DNA from: Candidatus Pacearchaeota archaeon | GTDB taxonomy: Archaea; Nanobdellota; Nanobdellia; Pacearchaeales; GW2011-AR1 | Assembly (NCBI GenBank): GCA_015520065.1 | Contig: WAQV01000029.1 | Coordinates: 1 to 5,613, forward strand | Direction: 5' to 3' | DNA length: 5,613 bases | Shown: one piece after another, positions 1-5,334 of the stretch | Numbering within the stretch: the stretch's first letter is position 1 | Layout of the letters: each line of letters opens with the position of its first letter | The notes under the pieces: model-generated | What the model was told of the DNA's origin: nothing | Seen by the model: the letters and a program-made list of their open reading frames with translations, nothing else | Database searches by the model: none | Position numbers and translations under genes: made by a program

Positions 1-603
1 AAATATATCACCAAGTCTCCAATAGAAATATCAAAAGACAAATACTTTTTCATTATAGAAAACCCTTTCAAAGAGAAAGCAGATATAAGGATTTATCTTC
101 CTGAATCTGCAGTTCTTGGAGAAAAAAAGCTGATTTTTCCTCAACCTTCGCGAATATGGACAGACGGAAGAAGAATTATTATTGACTGGAAAAATCTTGA
201 AGAAGAGAACATCCTTGTAGAGTATGAGTTTATAGAAAAAGGCAATTATCTATTTTATGTTGTATTAAGTATCTTAATAACATTTGTCATCGTTTTATAT
301 AATCATGAGAAAAAGAAGCTTAACTCAAAAATTCAGCAGATAAAGAAAAAGGCAAAAGAAAAAAAGAAACCTTCTGCAGAAAGCAGCCAGATAACAAAAA
401 ATCTTATAGAGGATGAAAAAAGAATCGTGGAGTTTTTATTAAAGAAAAAAGATAATGAGTGCTGGACAAAAGAGATAATCAAGGAATTAGGAATAAGCAA
501 AGTAAAGCTAAGCAGAAAACTAAGAAGTTTGGAACAGAAAGAGATAATCAAAAAAATCCCTTATGGAAATGAAAACCGTATAAAACTAATTAAAACATCA
601 TAA
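1..603 (+). CDS. Membrane-anchored winged-helix (MarR/ArsR-like) protein, 5' end outside window
   Basis: The frame is open from base 1 to a TAA at 601-603, giving the last 200 residues of a longer protein. Residues 1-80 are mixed beta-type sequence, plausibly an extracytoplasmic beta-sandwich. Residues 83-100 form one transmembrane helix (YLFYVVLSILITFVIVLY). Residues 101-123 are a very lysine-rich linker. Residues 135-200 look like a winged helix-turn-helix: a first helix around DEKRIVEFLL, a probable recognition helix at about 166-180 (SKVKLSRKLRSLEQK) and a wing at about 187-196. Such receptor-like, membrane-tethered wHTH proteins are frequent in archaea; by analogy the sensor faces outside and the DNA-binding domain inside. 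The ligand and target genes are unknown. Its stop overlaps the stop of the convergent pilus ATPase gene, so the two transcripts meet tail to tail. I am confident of the gene and the domain order, less so of any regulatory role. Confidence 0.8.
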   Translation, partial: KYITKSPIEISKDKYFFIIENPFKEKADIRIYLPESAVLGEKKLIFPQPSRIWTDGRRIIIDWKNLEEENILVEYEFIEKGNYLFYVVLSILITFVIVLYNHEKKKLNSKIQQIKKKAKEKKKPSAESSQITKNLIEDEKRIVEFLLKKKDNECWTKEIIKELGISKVKLSRKLRSLEQKEIIKKIPYGNENRIKLIKTS

Positions 604-2160
604 AACCTTGAATCTTTTTAGTATTTTTTCTGGCTCTTTGTAATACTCGTTGATTATTTTCTGGACTTCTTCAAAATCAAAAACTTTCTCCTTATACATA
701 TTGTAAAGAAGTCTTACCCTTCTTCTGAATTCCAAATCAAGCTCATCTCTTCTTATGCCATGCCTTTGAGATATTTTCTTGAAGATTCTGCTGTCTTTTT
801 TAAAATAAAAAGTATCATTTGCAGGATTCCATACAAAAGGAGTATTTGTAAGTGCTATTCCTTCAGGAGTCACATTAACAATTTCAGTAATTTCTCTGAG
901 TTTTCTTGTTTCCTCATTGTTAACAATTGCATGAGTCATAATGCAAATGCAGTCCAGAACATTAAGGAGTGTAGGTGAAAGCTCTATTGGAGGGGTTTCA
1001 AGCCTTTTTATCACAGTGTCTACAGAATCTGCATGTATTGTGCTTATTGAAGGATGCCCGGACGCCATTCCCTGAAACAATACATAAGCCTCTTTACCTC
1101 TAACCTCTCCAACAATTACATAATCCGGATTCTGCCTGAAAGAGCTTTTAAGCAATGCAAAAAGGTCTATTTCTCCTTCTCCCTTTATTCCTGTAGCACC
1201 TCTTGCAACACTCGGAAGCCAGTTTTCTCTTGGCAGGTTTATTTCACGGGTATCCTCAATGCTTACTACTCTTGCTTCAGGTGGAATGAAGAATGCTATG
1301 GCATTCAAAAGAGTTGTTTTTCCTGCAGCAGTTCCCCCAGCTATTAGAATATTCATTTTATATTCCACAAGCAGCCATAAGTATGCAAGCATTTCAGGGC
1401 TTAAAGTGTTAAAAGCTATAAGCTGCGGAGGAGTCCAGGGAGTTTTAGTGAATTTTCTTATTGTGAAAGTAGGACCTTTGCTTGTAATGTCTTTAGTGTA
1501 AGTTGCATTTACTCTACTTCCATCAGGCAGGCTCCCATCAAGAATTGGATTTGCATAAGAAATATATCTTCCACATCTCTGGGCTAGTTTTTCCACAAAA
1601 CTTGCAAGCTTGTCCATATCTTTAAAGACAATGTTAGTTTTCATGTTTCTATACACTCTGTGAACAACATACACAGGACTATCTATGCCGTTGCATTCTA
1701 TATCCTCTACAAAGTAATCTCTAAGCAAAGGCTCTATCTCATTAAATCCTGCAAAATCTCTTGCAATGTAGTAAAATATTTTTCTGTAGCTTTCATAGGA
1801 AAGCTGAATTCCTAATTCAACTGCAAGCAGCTTAAACATTCTGTTGAGATAAGCCAATAATGAATCAAGGTTTTTGTCAACAACTCCCTCAAAATCAATC
1901 ATATCTCTCATTGCAGAAAGGATTTCATCTTTATGTTTTGCTTCTTCGTCATTCAATAGAGGTTCTTCCACATCATAAACAAGCTCTGCAATCTCTGGTT
2001 TCCAGTAAATATGGACAAATGCAAAAGGAGATATTACTGCATATCTCACATTGACCTGAGTTTTATCTTCTATTTTTCTAAGCTTTGGAATTTCTGGACT
2101 GAAGTTTATCTTTACTTCAGGATAACTTACTATGTCGTTAGCAACTTTTTTTCCAAACAT
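598..2160 (-). CDS. Archaeal type IV pilus / secretion ATPase (GspE-PilB-VirB11 superfamily)
   Basis: This 520-residue motor ATPase should power assembly of a type IV filament from the cytoplasmic face of the membrane. All core motifs are present: Walker A GGTAAGKTT at 275-283 (Lys281), an Asp box around 298-310 (VVSIEDTREINLP), Walker B with its glutamate in DYVIVGEVRGKEA (346-358, Glu352), and a His box GMASGHPSISTIHADS (364-379, His369 and His376). Residues 1 to about 240 form the N-terminal domain typical of archaeal homologues, and 420-520 a charged helical C-terminal region. Length is normal for the archaeal PilB/ArlI branch. It starts 2 bases after the 205-aa pilin gene and lacks a clear Shine-Dalgarno, which suggests translational coupling. 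I see no feature that separates a pilus motor from an archaellum motor; the pilin-like neighbours, and the absence of archaellum genes here, favour a pilus. No platform gene follows, because the next gene is convergent. Confidence 0.95.
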   Translation of the reverse strand: MFGKKVANDIVSYPEVKINFSPEIPKLRKIEDKTQVNVRYAVISPFAFVHIYWKPEIAELVYDVEEPLLNDEEAKHKDEILSAMRDMIDFEGVVDKNLDSLLAYLNRMFKLLAVELGIQLSYESYRKIFYYIARDFAGFNEIEPLLRDYFVEDIECNGIDSPVYVVHRVYRNMKTNIVFKDMDKLASFVEKLAQRCGRYISYANPILDGSLPDGSRVNATYTKDITSKGPTFTIRKFTKTPWTPPQLIAFNTLSPEMLAYLWLLVEYKMNILIAGGTAAGKTTLLNAIAFFIPPEARVVSIEDTREINLPRENWLPSVARGATGIKGEGEIDLFALLKSSFRQNPDYVIVGEVRGKEAYVLFQGMASGHPSISTIHADSVDTVIKRLETPPIELSPTLLNVLDCICIMTHAIVNNEETRKLREITEIVNVTPEGIALTNTPFVWNPANDTFYFKKDSRIFKKISQRHGIRRDELDLEFRRRVRLLYNMYKEKVFDFEEVQKIINEYYKEPEKILKRFKVL

Positions 2161-2162
2161 TT

Positions 2163-2780
2163 TTATACAACATTGAAGTCTATCTTTAGTTTTTCTGATT
2201 TATATACGCACTCTCCATTAGAGTTGCACTCTTTGAGAGTATATTTTTCTATTGCAGGGCACTCTGCGAGTGTAGAACAACTTCCATTAATTAAGGTATC
2301 ATAACCTTTGTTCATGATAGACATTTTGTAAGATGTCCCGCTTTTACCAAGTGTTTTGAGAGTGTCTTTTTCCTGATAAGTTATATTGTAATCAGAATAA
2401 TTTAGAGTTAACTTCACATTGCTGTACTTTCCTCTTTTTTCAGTATAAACAATAATGCTTCCGATATGAATCTCTTCCCCAGGTTGGCTGTACGTATGCC
2501 TACTTTTTATCTCAAACTCTATTGAATCGTTTACTCCATTTATTTTCAGAGTTCCTTTTTTTATTCCAATCTCTGCAATTCTCTGGTTACCAGGAACGTT
2601 TTTTATTGATAAAATAATATCATTTATATTTTCCAGTACGTCAATGCTTTGTTCTATAACTGTTTTGTCTTGAATCTCTTCAAGTTTCGGCTTTGCAAAA
2701 GAAAGAACTGCTCCTATTATGACAAATGCTATTAAAGTGTATATGACAGTTTCTATCCATACCTGCCCTCTTTTTTTCAT
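2163..2780 (-). CDS. Type IV pilin-like protein with classical prepilin motif
   Basis: This 205-residue protein has a textbook class III (prepilin) N-terminus. MKKRG is a short basic leader, predicted cleavage is after Gly5, and the mature chain starts QVWIE, with Gln at +1 and Glu at +5. The hydrophobic assembly helix follows at about 11-29, then a charged helical stretch (30-60) and a beta-rich head. Four cysteines cluster near the C-terminus (168, 174, 185, 191) and could form two disulfides outside the cell. N-X-S/T sequons occur at Asn84, 127, 132 and 165. It is the best candidate for the main filament subunit, or a key minor one, moved by the ATPase encoded 2 bases downstream. A 63-base gap with a TATA-like palindrome precedes it, so it and the ATPase may be transcribed separately from the upstream genes. 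There is no Shine-Dalgarno. A processing peptidase is not in the window. Confidence 0.85.
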   Translation of the reverse strand: MKKRGQVWIETVIYTLIAFVIIGAVLSFAKPKLEEIQDKTVIEQSIDVLENINDIILSIKNVPGNQRIAEIGIKKGTLKINGVNDSIEFEIKSRHTYSQPGEEIHIGSIIVYTEKRGKYSNVKLTLNYSDYNITYQEKDTLKTLGKSGTSYKMSIMNKGYDTLINGSCSTLAECPAIEKYTLKECNSNGECVYKSEKLKIDFNVV

Positions 2781-2798
2781 AAGAGCTTAAAGTAGCAG

Positions 2799-2810
2799 TT
2801 ATTTAAATAA
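2799..2810 (-). promoter_or_regulatory. Candidate internal TATA box for pilin-ATPase pair
   Basis: The 63-base gap between the 172-aa and 205-aa genes holds TTATTTAAATAA, a perfect 12-base palindrome that fits an archaeal TATA box. Its centre is about 25 bases before the A of the pilin ATG (2780). Transcription would then start at or near the ATG and give a leaderless mRNA, which agrees with the absence of a Shine-Dalgarno. The position supports a separate or boosted transcript for the pilin and ATPase. This is inferred from spacing and composition alone. Confidence 0.45.
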
Positions 2811-2843
2811 TTAATGCATTAATTTTTAGCTGACGATGAAACA

Positions 2844-3362
2844 CTATGTTGCAAAAATATTGCAGCCATCTATTTTTGACAAACTATCACTGACTTCGCA
2901 CTGCTTTCCGTTTACAATAGGAGCTATTTTTACAACTTCAGGCTTCCCCATTCCAAGGCCAGCAGTATCAATAAAGTAAGAAACTCCTGAGTTTTTTCCA
3001 GGAAGCTTTACTTCTCCTGAGGAGACTCTTATATATGGTTCAGATAACGGCTGTGAGGAAATCTTGAAGCTTTGAGAGTTTCCTTCTCCATCAGATATGG
3101 AAATTAGCAGCTCATCAATATCTATGTCTTTCCTGCTTATTGCCAGACGCAATTCTTTTGAAGAGTAGTTGTAACAAGTGTAATAATCATTTATTGAGAT
3201 TTTGTCAAAAATTCCAAAACAAGACTCTGCTCCAGCTGTTTCCTCTTTGACTATTTTGAAAACCATTTTCCAAACTATCAAAACAACAGCAATTACAAGA
3301 GCAATCATAATAACTGTAGCAACCACTGCTGATACTCCTTTTTTTGTTTCACTAAGAATCAT
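2844..3362 (-). CDS. Archaeal pilin-like protein (Pilin_N / DUF1628-type N-terminus)
   Basis: This 172-residue protein begins with a short leader ending in Lys7-Lys8-Gly9, then VSAVVATVIMIALVIAVVLI, a hydrophobic helix. That pattern matches the archaeal pilin N-terminal family (Pilin_N, formerly DUF1628), where cleavage falls after the glycine. It lacks the Glu(+5) of the next pilin. The exported part is beta-rich with four cysteines (48, 63, 155, 167), suggesting two disulfides, and one sequon at Asn65. Its ATG overlaps the TGA of the 185-aa gene (ATGA, 3359-3362), so translation is probably coupled. It may be a structural or minor pilin of the filament built by the ATPase encoded downstream. 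The family assignment is by eye from the N-terminus; the C-terminal domain is not recognised. Confidence 0.8.
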   Translation of the reverse strand: MILSETKKGVSAVVATVIMIALVIAVVLIVWKMVFKIVKEETAGAESCFGIFDKISINDYYTCYNYSSKELRLAISRKDIDIDELLISISDGEGNSQSFKISSQPLSEPYIRVSSGEVKLPGKNSGVSYFIDTAGLGMGKPEVVKIAPIVNGKQCEVSDSLSKIDGCNIFAT

Positions 3363-3916
3363 TTTGCTTTAACTGTAACATCAAAAAAGTCAGTTGCATA
3401 AGGAGTTCCATCCGCATCTACATTAACTCTGAACCTTGCGGTGCATAAAGGAGCTCCTGTAGGAATTTCAAAAAGAACTTTCTGAACAGAGACCTCTCCA
3501 ACTGGAATAGGTATGTTTGATTCAGCTCTTCCTGTTTTTATCCATTTTGCAACTTCGCTTTCTGTAATTGGGCAGTCAGATGCGTCAGATACAATAACTT
3601 CGTAAGAAAACCTGCTTGCACCCTCTCTTCCTTTTAGAAGGTTTTTAATTCCAATTCCAACACCATCTGTCTCTTCTTGTTTTATCTCAACATGCCTTGT
3701 TCCTGGATAAATTACTAGCCTTTTGTCTTCAGAGAAAAGTTTGTTAATCTCGTTTTTTAACTGCTGGTCTGTAAGGTCCACTGCTCCTTTTGCGCTTTTA
3801 AATATGCTCTTAACCAAAAAGATTCCTAAAATCAAGACACTCATTAATAGAACTATTGTAACAATTGTTCCAACAGACATCTCCATTGCTGCCTTTCTGT
3901 TTTTTGGGAGAAGCAT
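3359..3916 (-). CDS. Membrane-anchored pilin-like protein, beta-rich exterior domain
   Basis: This 185-residue protein has a basic N-terminus (KNRK, 5-8), then AAMEMSVGTIVTIVLLMSVL leading into one hydrophobic helix (about 15-37). The basic-then-Ala-Ala pattern resembles a class III signal, with possible cleavage after Ala9 or Ala10, but Glu12 would not sit at +5, so processing is uncertain. After a short amphipathic stretch (38-62) the rest looks like a beta-sandwich. It has two cysteines (115, 158), perhaps one disulfide. It lies 1 base after the 86-aa gene and overlaps the next pilin gene by 4 bases, so it belongs to the operon. It could be a minor pilin, a tip or anchor component, or simply a tethered surface protein. 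No specific function is recognised. Confidence 0.75.
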   Translation of the reverse strand: MLLPKNRKAAMEMSVGTIVTIVLLMSVLILGIFLVKSIFKSAKGAVDLTDQQLKNEINKLFSEDKRLVIYPGTRHVEIKQEETDGVGIGIKNLLKGREGASRFSYEVIVSDASDCPITESEVAKWIKTGRAESNIPIPVGEVSVQKVLFEIPTGAPLCTARFRVNVDADGTPYATDFFDVTVKAK

Positions 3917-3917
3917 T

Positions 3918-4178
3918 TTATATTGGAAGTACTCCTGTGCTTGTTCCTTTTACAAAAAAGAAAAGAACTATTGTTAGCACTAAAAACACAATGCTTAGAA
4001 CAGTTCCTATAATGCTGAGTTTTTTTCCTTTTTTTGCAATATCTGATTTTTCTTTTTTAACTATGCTGATTCCAACAATTCCAACTACTAACCCCGCAAT
4101 AGGGTTTATTATTGAAAATATTATGCTCACTATTCCAAGAACATATGCAGCAAGTCCGTAATCGATTTTCTCTGCCAT
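3918..4178 (-). CDS. Small two-helix membrane protein (DUF4190-like), first gene of pilus operon
   Basis: This 86-residue protein has two hydrophobic segments, about 9-40 (a Gly/Ile-rich hairpin-like stretch with PIAGLVVGIVG) and 54-77, separated by a lysine-rich loop (KKEKSDIAKKGKK, 41-53). The layout, a glycine-rich membrane segment, a basic loop, then LSIIGTVLSIVFLVL, resembles DUF4190-type proteins of unknown function. Its ATG is preceded by GAGGGAA, a Shine-Dalgarno-like run with rather short spacing. A TATA-like box lies about 50 bases upstream. As the first gene of the operon, 1 base before the 185-aa gene, it may be an accessory membrane factor for filament assembly. It is far too small to stand in for a TadC/ArlJ platform protein. 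The role is unknown; the gene call itself is well supported by packing and start context. Confidence 0.75.
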   Translation of the reverse strand: MAEKIDYGLAAYVLGIVSIIFSIINPIAGLVVGIVGISIVKKEKSDIAKKGKKLSIIGTVLSIVFLVLTIVLFFFVKGTSTGVLPI

Positions 4179-4185
4179 TTCCCTC
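4179..4185 (-). promoter_or_regulatory. Shine-Dalgarno-like site of the 86-aa gene
   Basis: The minus strand reads GAGGGAA directly before ATG. It is the clearest ribosome-binding-like run in the operon; the downstream genes lack one and seem to rely on coupling or leaderless starts. The spacing is short, so it supports the chosen start only moderately. Confidence 0.4.
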
Positions 4186-4221
4186 TTTTTTTATATTTAA
4201 GATATAATATTAAAATAAACC

Positions 4222-4232
4222 TTATTTATAAA
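4222..4232 (-). promoter_or_regulatory. Candidate TATA box of pilus operon
   Basis: On the minus strand the sequence reads TTTATAAATAAG, a good archaeal TATA-like match, between the tRNA-Phe 3' end and the first operon gene. Start of transcription about 25 bases on would fall near 4201, leaving a leader of about 22 bases with the GAGGG ribosome-binding run just before the ATG at 4178. The region is generally A/T-rich, so other boxes are possible, and read-through from the tRNA gene cannot be excluded. Confidence 0.45.
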
Positions 4233-4243
4233 GGTTTTGAAAC

Positions 4244-4315
4244 TGGGGCCACCGGGAGTCGAACCCGGGACACCATGATCTTCAGTCATGTGCTCTCCCG
4301 CTGAGCTATGGCCCC
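4244..4315 (-). tRNA. tRNA-Phe (anticodon GAA)
   Basis: A complete 72-base cloverleaf reads on the minus strand. The acceptor stem GGGGCCA/TGGCCCC has 7 perfect pairs; the D stem is GCTC/GAGC; the anticodon stem is CATGA/TCATG with loop CTGAAGA, anticodon GAA (bases 4283-4281); the variable loop has 5 bases; the T stem is CCGGG/CCCGG with loop TTCGACT. The discriminator is A (4244), as expected for Phe. There is no intron and no encoded CCA: the genome continues GTT, so CCA must be added after transcription. It is transcribed in the same direction as the pilus operon and lies just upstream of it. Confidence 0.96.
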
Positions 4316-4342
4316 TTAACACTGAATTAAAAGAGTAAAACG

Positions 4343-4351
4343 ATTTTTAAA
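4343..4351. promoter_or_regulatory. A/T box that may serve both tRNA-Phe (-) and the lipid kinase gene (+)
   Basis: ATTTTTAAA on the plus strand is TTTAAAAAT on the minus strand, and either orientation can act as a TATA box. Its centre is about 26 bases before the ATG of the lipid kinase gene at 4373, which would give a leaderless mRNA, and about 32 bases before the tRNA 5' end at 4315. A single box directing both divergent genes is plausible but is inferred from spacing only. Confidence 0.4.
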
Positions 4352-4372
4352 CTTTGGGTTCTTCTTTTAAAG

Positions 4373-4957
4373 ATGGAATTAAAGAGAAAAATATTCCATA
4401 TTTTTTCTGTAGTTTTTTTATTAGCATATCTTTTAGTAAAAGAGTTTTTTGGAGAAAAGCCAGCTTTAATAATCTTAACTTTTATCTTGGTTCTGTTCAT
4501 AAAACTTGAATTTTTCAGAATAAAACGAAAGAAGAAGATTCCTTTTGTTGCAGATTTGTGGAGGGAAAAAGAAAGGAATTCTATTGGAGGGGAAATTTTT
4601 CTTTTAATCGGAATGATAATTGCTTTAGCAGTATTTGAATTCAAAATAGCTGTTGCTGCAATTTTAATGGCTATTTTTGGAGATTCTGTTGCAGCAATTG
4701 TTGGAATGAGATTTGGAAAGCACTGGCTTAAATCAGTTCCAAACACTGCATGGGAAGGAATTCTTGCAGAACTTATTGTTAATTTAATTATTGGATTTAT
4801 CTTTTTGCCTCACTGGATAATAGCATTGGCAATGGCACTAACAGCAACATTTGTAGAAACAGTTTTTACTCATGCTGATGATAATCTTCTTGTTCCAGTT
4901 TTTTCAGGATTTGTCGGAGAAATTGTTTTAGCTGTTTTAGGAACATACAAATTGTAG
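4373..4957 (+). CDS. SEC59/DGK1/phytol-kinase family CTP-dependent polyprenol or lipid kinase
   Basis: This 194-residue polytopic membrane protein of the CTP-transferase-like family phosphorylates, by family analogy, a lipid alcohol (dolichol, phytol/geranylgeraniol or a diradylglycerol) using CTP. Family-typical motifs are visible in order: KRKIFHIFS at 4-12; DLWREKERNSIGGEIFLLIG at 61-80; GDSVAAIVGMRFGK at 103-116, the most diagnostic; WEG at 127-129; Glu162; and DDNLLVP at 169-175. Hydrophobic segments cover about 8-22, 30-48, 75-100, 131-145, 147-165 and 178-190, so several helices cross the membrane. Length is normal for prokaryotic members. It is divergent from tRNA-Phe and ends 6 bases before the RNase P RNA 3' end. 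The substrate cannot be told from sequence: dolichol kinase would feed protein glycosylation, while other activities would feed lipid salvage. There is no Shine-Dalgarno, and a TATA-like box suggests a leaderless message. Confidence 0.85.
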   Translation: MELKRKIFHIFSVVFLLAYLLVKEFFGEKPALIILTFILVLFIKLEFFRIKRKKKIPFVADLWREKERNSIGGEIFLLIGMIIALAVFEFKIAVAAILMAIFGDSVAAIVGMRFGKHWLKSVPNTAWEGILAELIVNLIIGFIFLPHWIIALAMALTATFVETVFTHADDNLLVPVFSGFVGEIVLAVLGTYKL

Positions 4958-4963
4958 AAAACA

Positions 4964-5302
4964 GTAAGCCGGAAATAGGCCGCCTTTTGTTCTTCCCTGC
5001 TTTGCAGACGGAAGATGCCAACATTCAACTTAGCCTCTCTTAATGAGAGTTGCACCAGCCAAGATGCCCGTTTCATCAAATCCAGCTCTTCTCTGCTCCG
5101 CTCAGGTTTCATTGCTCAGAGCTGGCTGTGGCGTTTCTGTTGCAGAGCTTTGCCTCACGGCAATCCGCTTTCGCGGATGGCTCTGTGCAATGCACAGCCC
5201 TCTTTGAGAGGGGGTGGGCGGACCTTCCTCAGAAACTGGTTTTGATCTTAACAAAACCTGCTAATTTAATAGCAAGTTTCCGAAGTTGGCTATCCGGCTT
5301 AC
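4964..5302 (-). ncRNA. rnpB: RNase P RNA (catalytic RNA of tRNA 5' processing)
   Basis: About 339 bases on the minus strand read as a full RNase P RNA. The ends pair in a perfect 10-base P1 helix: GTAAGCCGGA (5302-5293) with TCCGGCTTAC (4973-4964). P3 is AAACTTGCTA/TAGCAGGTTT (5279-5270 with 5263-5254). The conserved core CR-I reads GAGGAAGGTCCGCCCACC (5230-5213), and the matching 3' core AACAAAAGGCGGCCTAT lies at 4991-4975. The central conserved piece GTGAGGCAAAGCTCTGCAAC is followed by AGAAACGCC. Several clean hairpins fill the middle, including ATCCGC-GAAA-GCGGAT and CTCTC-ATTAA-GAGAG. The CCGCCCACC run after CR-I suits the archaeal form. The RNA cleaves 5' leaders from pre-tRNAs together with protein subunits not encoded here. 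It is clearly more GC-rich than its surroundings. An oligo-T run (4961-4958) just past the 3' end may terminate it inside the neighbour's last codons. Ends are estimated from P1. Confidence 0.93.
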
Positions 5303-5323
5303 ACTATAAAAAGAAAACTCTCA

Positions 5324-5332
5324 GTTTAAAAG
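5324..5332 (-). promoter_or_regulatory. Candidate TATA box of RNase P RNA
   Basis: The minus strand reads CTTTTAAAC, centred about 26 bases before the P1-defined 5' end of the RNA (5302), which is the spacing expected for an archaeal TATA box. It lies at and just beyond the stop codon of the 74-aa gene, so that short gene runs into the rnpB promoter. Inferred from position and composition. Confidence 0.5.
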
Positions 5333-5334
5333 TT

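Noticed and set aside
333..551. A 72-codon minus-strand open frame rich in Phe and Ser
   Set aside because: It is the antisense shadow of the lysine-rich linker and winged-helix coding region (AAA/AAG codons read backwards).
760..2304. Several plus-strand open frames of 64 to 97 codons
   Set aside because: All lie antisense to the ATPase and pilin genes, lack recognisable domains or start signals, and are shadows.
4220..4234. CCTTATTTATAAAGG as a possible operator palindrome
   Set aside because: Only 4 bases of each arm match; it is better explained as a TATA box of the pilus operon.
4244..4315. tRNA-Phe as a possible integration (att) site for a mobile element
   Set aside because: There is no partial duplicate of the tRNA 3' end, no integrase gene and no other mobile-element sign in the window.
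4327..4746. A 139-codon minus-strand open frame
   Set aside because: It is antisense to the lipid kinase gene, which has clear family motifs; the translation looks like low-complexity shadow sequence and crosses the divergent promoter region.
5164..5181. Strong GC hairpin with a GAAA-type tetraloop, at first suggestive of a terminator
   Set aside because: It is not followed by a T-run on either strand and falls inside the RNase P RNA as one of its helices.
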